Positions 59,394 to 64,000 of a DNA stretch of 64,000 nucleotides are shown in pieces. The stretch is from Nanobdellota archaeon (GTDB lineage Archaea > Aenigmatarchaeota > Aenigmatarchaeia > Aenigmatarchaeales > Aenigmatarchaeaceae): contig JAHIDZ010000020.1 in assembly GCA_018901755.1 (NCBI GenBank), positions 1-64,000 on the forward strand, in the 5' to 3' direction. Position 1 is the stretch's first letter; every line of letters begins with the position of its first letter. Made by a program: the position numbers and the translations under genes. The notes under the pieces were generated by a model. That model saw only the letters and a list, made by a program, of their open reading frames with translations. It was not told the DNA's origin and ran no database searches.

Positions 59394-60142
59394 GGAATCA
59401 TCTTCTCAAATTCTTCATATTTTTTTCCATCGATATAATCAAGCGTCTCTTTTAACCATAACTCTTGCATATTATTTTTAGGTTTAAAAGAACGAATAGC
59501 TCTCTCAGGATTATCTCCATTCTTAATAACATCAAACATGTTCTTTATGATATCATCTGACCATTCTTCTCTTTTTGTTAAAGATGAAACAAAATCATTA
59601 TTCCATTTAAGTTGATAATCGACCAATTTCTGTGTATACTCTGGGTAATAGTTTTCTAAAAGTTTTTTTGATTTGGCCCTTTCGTAGTATGATAAGAATC
59701 TTTCAATTCTAGTTAAACCAGGATATCGGTCTCCAGTTTCGCATATCCATAACGGAGCTCTAAAAGCTACATATGCTCCCATATGTTCAAAAATTTTATC
59801 CGAAAGAAATAAACCTTCGCTTACTTTACTTTTCCAATCAACAGGACCGCTGTGATCATATATTGCTTGATATATTTCATCTATCTCATTTTTATCAAAC
59901 GAATTATATCCATTCAATATCTCTCGAGATTTTTCAGCGCCACCAGTCATTGCAGTTATCATAAGCGGAATAGATAATTTTTTACCAAAGAATGTAATAG
60001 TTGTATCAACATCATTTATACACAATTCGGAAAGAGTTTGATGAATCAGAGTAACGTCTTTGAAAAGCGGATTTGCTGTTTCGACATCTTTTTCCAAACA
60101 AACTTTTATATGTTCTGCTTTTCTTTTTTGAATATTAGTCAT
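59390..60142 (-). pseudogene. Chimera: N-terminal 70-75 aa of type-2 IPP isomerase (Fni) joined to unrelated HD-like C-terminal sequence
   Basis: 'RKAEHIKVCLEKDVETANPLFKDVTLIHQTLSEL...LSIPLMITAMTGGAEKSREI' then 'FDKNEIDEIYQAIYDHSGPVDW'. Confidence 0.65.
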
Positions 60143-60146
60143 AAAA

Positions 60147-60947
60147 TCACCCCGTAATTATTGTACCAACATTATTTCCTTTCATCGCATTAACAATATT
60201 TTCAGATATCAGACCGCTAATAATTTGTGATTTTACTCCAATATTCATCAATTCTGAAACTTTTGTCAACATGCCACCAGATACATCTGTGTCTAAAGAT
60301 CCTGTCAGCGCTTTTTTAACCTCTTCAAAGTTTTGTGAGTTTATTTCTGTAATATGTTTAGCATCATTAAATTTATTTGGATCTTTATCATATATTCCAT
60401 TTACATTTGTAATATGAATTATCTTTTCAGCGTTTAATTTTTTTGCAAGATATGGAGCTATTTGATCACCTGACAAAACAGCACATTTCTGTTTTTCATC
60501 ATAAGCCGGAACACCGTATAAGACGGGTATCATTCCTATGTTTACTAAATTTTCTATTGCCGTTATATCTCCTTTCACTATTCTGCCCGCATTCAATATA
60601 ATGAAAGAAGATGCCTGGCATGGAATAGCTGGTAAACCATGTTTGATTAGATGCTGTGTAGCAATACAATTTAATTCGTTCTGTAAACGTTGTACTTCTG
60701 CAAAATCAACAAGCTGTTCATCTTTAACAATTCCAAGATGTAATCCTGTTCTCTTTGCAATCGAATGACCATAAGAACCTGCGCCATGAACGAGAATCAA
60801 ACGCATTTCTTTAGGATTATATCCTTTTGCTATTTCTGCAGAAAATTTCTCAAGATTCGCATAATCAACTTTAGGTATTTCACTTTTCTTATCAGTTATA
60901 ATACTCCCGCCTAATTTTATTATTATAAGTGACTTCATAATAATCAT
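60147..60947 (-). CDS. ipk: Isopentenyl phosphate kinase
   Basis: 'IIKLGGSIITDKKS', 'LVHGAGSYGHSIAKR', 'DVSGGMLTKVSEL'. Confidence 0.92.
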   Translation of the reverse strand: MIIMKSLIIIKLGGSIITDKKSEIPKVDYANLEKFSAEIAKGYNPKEMRLILVHGAGSYGHSIAKRTGLHLGIVKDEQLVDFAEVQRLQNELNCIATQHLIKHGLPAIPCQASSFIILNAGRIVKGDITAIENLVNIGMIPVLYGVPAYDEKQKCAVLSGDQIAPYLAKKLNAEKIIHITNVNGIYDKDPNKFNDAKHITEINSQNFEEVKKALTGSLDTDVSGGMLTKVSELMNIGVKSQIISGLISENIVNAMKGNNVGTIITG

Positions 60948-62069
60948 CTATACATTTATTTTTTCTAATTTTTTACTTGTATCCTGATTTAGTTTAAAAC
61001 ACGTTGGATCCATACCGTTGGTCTTATGTGTATATCCATAAGCAAGTATTCTGCATCCACCCATGCACGAATTATATTTTTTACACTGTTCACATCCACG
61101 AGGTGGTTCTCTAAATAGTTTGAAACCGTTTTCCCAAATATCTTTCAAACTTCTTTCTCGTATGTTTCCTTCATAAAAAACAGGTAAATCCATACAAGGA
61201 CATGGTATTAAATTTCCATCTGCACTTATTGCACATATCCTTCTTCCGGCTTTACACCCTGCAAAATTAACTCTAATATATTTCGAATATCTCTTTAACC
61301 AATCGTATGATTCAAATGTAGGACCCTCAATATCTATTAACCATTTTTTATCATAAGAAATAAACTCATCAATAATTTCTTTCATTTTAACTAAATATTC
61401 TGGGATTGAAAATAATTTTTCTAAACTGCAACAACCAGTTGGTATAGGTTGAAATATACTTAATGTATCAATATTTTTATCATGACAAAATTTCATTAAT
61501 TGAGACGGCCCATCGGCATTAACTTTAGTCAATACACAACTTACAATATTATGGATATTCGTTTGATTAATAAGATTAATATTTTTAATAACTTTGTCAA
61601 ATTGTTTAGGATTTGTATTTTTTATTTTAGCATAAAGATTTCTATCAAGCGTATCTAAAGGTGTTTGTATAGACATTACACCCATTTTATCAAGTTTATT
61701 TATTTTTTCCTTATTCAAAAGGGTACAGTTCGACGCTATCTTAATTTGCAAATTATAGTTTCTCATTTCCTTCAGTAGTGTCCAAATATCTTTCCTTATG
61801 AATGGTTCTCCGCCAGATATAACAAATCTTGGCACACCATAGTCTGCTGCTTCTTTTATGAAATTTAATGCTTCCTTTGTACTAAGTTCTTTATTTTTCA
61901 TATTTCCACTTGATGAAAAACAGTAAAAACATCTGTTATTACATTTGTTTGTTATATTCCAAAATATACAACCCTTAAGCGCCACATCTTTATTTTTTGC
62001 AGTTTCATCAACATGACTCTCATTAAATTTTAATTTTAATCTAAGCATATCATTACCCACTTTTTCCAA
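60948..62069 (-). CDS. Radical SAM/SPASM protein
   Basis: 'NKCNNRCFYCFSS', C-terminal 'CEQCKKYNSCMGGCR'. Confidence 0.88.
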   Translation of the reverse strand: MEKVGNDMLRLKLKFNESHVDETAKNKDVALKGCIFWNITNKCNNRCFYCFSSSGNMKNKELSTKEALNFIKEAADYGVPRFVISGGEPFIRKDIWTLLKEMRNYNLQIKIASNCTLLNKEKINKLDKMGVMSIQTPLDTLDRNLYAKIKNTNPKQFDKVIKNINLINQTNIHNIVSCVLTKVNADGPSQLMKFCHDKNIDTLSIFQPIPTGCCSLEKLFSIPEYLVKMKEIIDEFISYDKKWLIDIEGPTFESYDWLKRYSKYIRVNFAGCKAGRRICAISADGNLIPCPCMDLPVFYEGNIRERSLKDIWENGFKLFREPPRGCEQCKKYNSCMGGCRILAYGYTHKTNGMDPTCFKLNQDTSKKLEKINV

Positions 62070-63078
62070 TCCAACATTTTTGATCTACACCGTCTCTCTG
62101 TCTTAAATAACAACCACCACGACACTGCGTAATTAATTTACAGTCTGGCTTCTTACAAGTTTTTAATAAAATATTCGATGTAAATTCTTCTGAATTTAAT
62201 ATGTTCTCGATTGGTTGTTTTCGCATATTACCAAAAATCTTTGAATCCATCGAGCAATAATGTATATCACCCAGTGCACTGGTATACATCATCTTCTCTC
62301 CAGCTGGGCATGCACCATGTTTTATGCTAGAATCCAAAAGACTAATTAGAGGATCAGCTGTCCTTATCATTATGTTGTCATCTTTGGAAAGTTTAATTAA
62401 TTCTTCATTTAAATTCTTATATTCATTGAATGAAAGAATCTCGTTCTGATTATTGATTGCCGTACCAGCGGGCAACATATCCCATATTCTATAAGAATCA
62501 GCATTTTTTCTTGCAAACTCAAATATCTCTGGTATCACTGTTCTATTACATTTCATTGCGATCGTAGCTATTATTATAGGAACGCCAACCTCTTTTAAAT
62601 TTTCAATTGCTTTGAGTAATAATGCGTATGACCCGTTGAAACCGCGAATTCTATCGTGTTCAGATGGTAAAATGTGATCTAAATTCATTTGTACTTGAGT
62701 AATTCCTGCTTCTTTTATTTTTCTAGCATTATCTTTTGTGATAAGTGATCCATTACTGCAAATATGAACAACAAATCCAATCTCGGCAGCATATCTCGCT
62801 ATTTCAAAAAAATCTTCTCGGAGCAATGGTTCGCCACCCAATAATGAAATTTGTTTAAACCCCAACTGTTTTAATTTATTAAAATATGTCTTATATTCTT
62901 CTATTGTCAACTCATTTTTTCCTTCAGTTTTTTCGCCAGCGAAACAATAAATGCAATTGAAATTACACCTTTTTGTAAATTCTATGCAAGCCCAAATAGG
63001 AGTTTTTGAAACGATGCTATGCTTCTTTGAGAAATCTCTATCCCCTTTAAATTCAAAGGTAACTCTACACATCAACAA
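62053..63078 (-). CDS. Radical SAM/SPASM protein
   Basis: 'KRCNFNCIYCFAG', C-terminal 'CKLITQCRGGCYLRQ'. Confidence 0.88.
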   Translation of the reverse strand: MLMCRVTFEFKGDRDFSKKHSIVSKTPIWACIEFTKRCNFNCIYCFAGEKTEGKNELTIEEYKTYFNKLKQLGFKQISLLGGEPLLREDFFEIARYAAEIGFVVHICSNGSLITKDNARKIKEAGITQVQMNLDHILPSEHDRIRGFNGSYALLLKAIENLKEVGVPIIIATIAMKCNRTVIPEIFEFARKNADSYRIWDMLPAGTAINNQNEILSFNEYKNLNEELIKLSKDDNIMIRTADPLISLLDSSIKHGACPAGEKMMYTSALGDIHYCSMDSKIFGNMRKQPIENILNSEEFTSNILLKTCKKPDCKLITQCRGGCYLRQRDGVDQKCWIGKSG

Positions 63079-63085
63079 TCATCAT

Positions 63086-64000
63086 TTAATTTTCTCTTTC
63101 AACGAGATAATCTGCAAATGCCTTTATCTTTTCTTTTGCTTCTGACGCTGGAAACAATTTATCTACGTCTTTCCAAGCACTCATAATCATGTTCTTTGCA
63201 TAATTTTTTGCGTAGTTGACAGAATCATATTTTTTAATAATATCAATTGCTTCTTGCTTTAAATTGAAATCCGTTGGATGCATGTTCAAAATTTCTATTA
63301 ATCTTTTTTTATCTTCTACAGAAGCATTCTGAAATGTATGAATAATCATCAGTGTTCTTTTTCCTTCTGTTATATCACTTCCAATATACTCTTTTACAAA
63401 TTGCGCAGAATCACTTGTAGCAGTTAAATTCAATATATCATCTTTAATCTGGAAGGCTACTCCTATTGTTTCAGACAGTTTACCAATTGCCTCTACCTGT
63501 TCAGTTGTTGCTCCTGACAAAGCTGCTGCTATTTTAGCAGACATTCTAGCCAATGTACCGGTTTTATATGCGCACATCTGAAGATACTGCTTCTCACTCA
63601 AATTGTCTGCATTTGCTAATCCTTTGTGCCAGGTTATATCATATGCTTGTCCAAATGATAAATTAATCATTTCTTGAGCGTATATCTCATAAACATTCAA
63701 AAGTAATTCGGGCTTGAATTTGTCTTTGTTTTTAATCAATGATAAAAGCGGCAAAAAATACATTGTATTCCCAGCATTTATAGCAATATCAACGCCAAAC
63801 ATCTTATGTGTGCACGGCTTTCCTCTTCTTAGATCACTGGAATCCTCAACATCATCTACCATAAGTGTTCCGTTATGAACAACTTCTGGTATTACAACAA
63901 ATTCTTTTACATCTTCTGGATTCTTTCCTAAAGCTTCTGCAATAAGTAAAAACAATACTGGTCTCCATCTCTTTCCTCCGCGATTTAATAAATCCCATAT
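63086..64000 (-). CDS. Polyprenyl (GGPP) synthase, truncated by window end
   Basis: Reads in frame to the edge: 'WDLLNRGGKRWRPVLFLL'; 'LMVDDVEDSSDLRRGKP'. Confidence 0.92.
   Translation of the reverse strand: MWDLLNRGGKRWRPVLFLLIAEALGKNPEDVKEFVVIPEVVHNGTLMVDDVEDSSDLRRGKPCTHKMFGVDIAINAGNTMYFLPLLSLIKNKDKFKPELLLNVYEIYAQEMINLSFGQAYDITWHKGLANADNLSEKQYLQMCAYKTGTLARMSAKIAAALSGATTEQVEAIGKLSETIGVAFQIKDDILNLTATSDSAQFVKEYIGSDITEGKRTLMIIHTFQNASVEDKKRLIEILNMHPTDFNLKQEAIDIIKKYDSVNYAKNYAKNMIMSAWKDVDKLFPASEAKEKIKAFADYLVEREN

Overview
AT-rich archaeal chromosome segment. Archaeal markers: Ffh/SRP54, FtsY, prefoldin alpha, aIF6, L31e, L39e, S19e, PDCD5, L21e, Elp3, S6e, aIF2-gamma, aIF5B, RNase P Pop5/Rpp30 and a mevalonate/isoprenoid cluster. 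The gene style is DPANN-like, but lineage was not proven. The striking theme is a very high density of bulge-helix-bulge (BHB) introns. By hand-folding I find three introns in the 16S rRNA gene, about 13 introns in eight of nine tRNA genes (including T-loop, anticodon-stem and acceptor-stem positions), and a 31-nt BHB-type intron that splits the P-loop of the protein-coding aIF2-gamma gene. Six homing-endonuclease-like ORFs accompany these. One LAGLIDADG ORF and one HTH + PD-(D/E)XK-like ORF lie inside 16S introns. Three LAGLIDADG ORFs sit at, or overlap, tRNA 5' ends. One LAGLIDADG ORF sits in the aIF6-prefoldin operon. Other points of interest: a 20-bp tandem-repeat frameshift in diphosphomevalonate decarboxylase, a chimeric/truncated type-2 IPP isomerase, an APC permease fused to a methyltransferase, paired SET-domain genes, a truncated Rpp21-like ORF beside S19e, tRNA-Ala 3'-end repeats suggesting past integrations, and a candidate structured RNA near 51.0-51.1 kb. 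No CRISPR array was seen. All family calls come from reading the sequence, with no database search.
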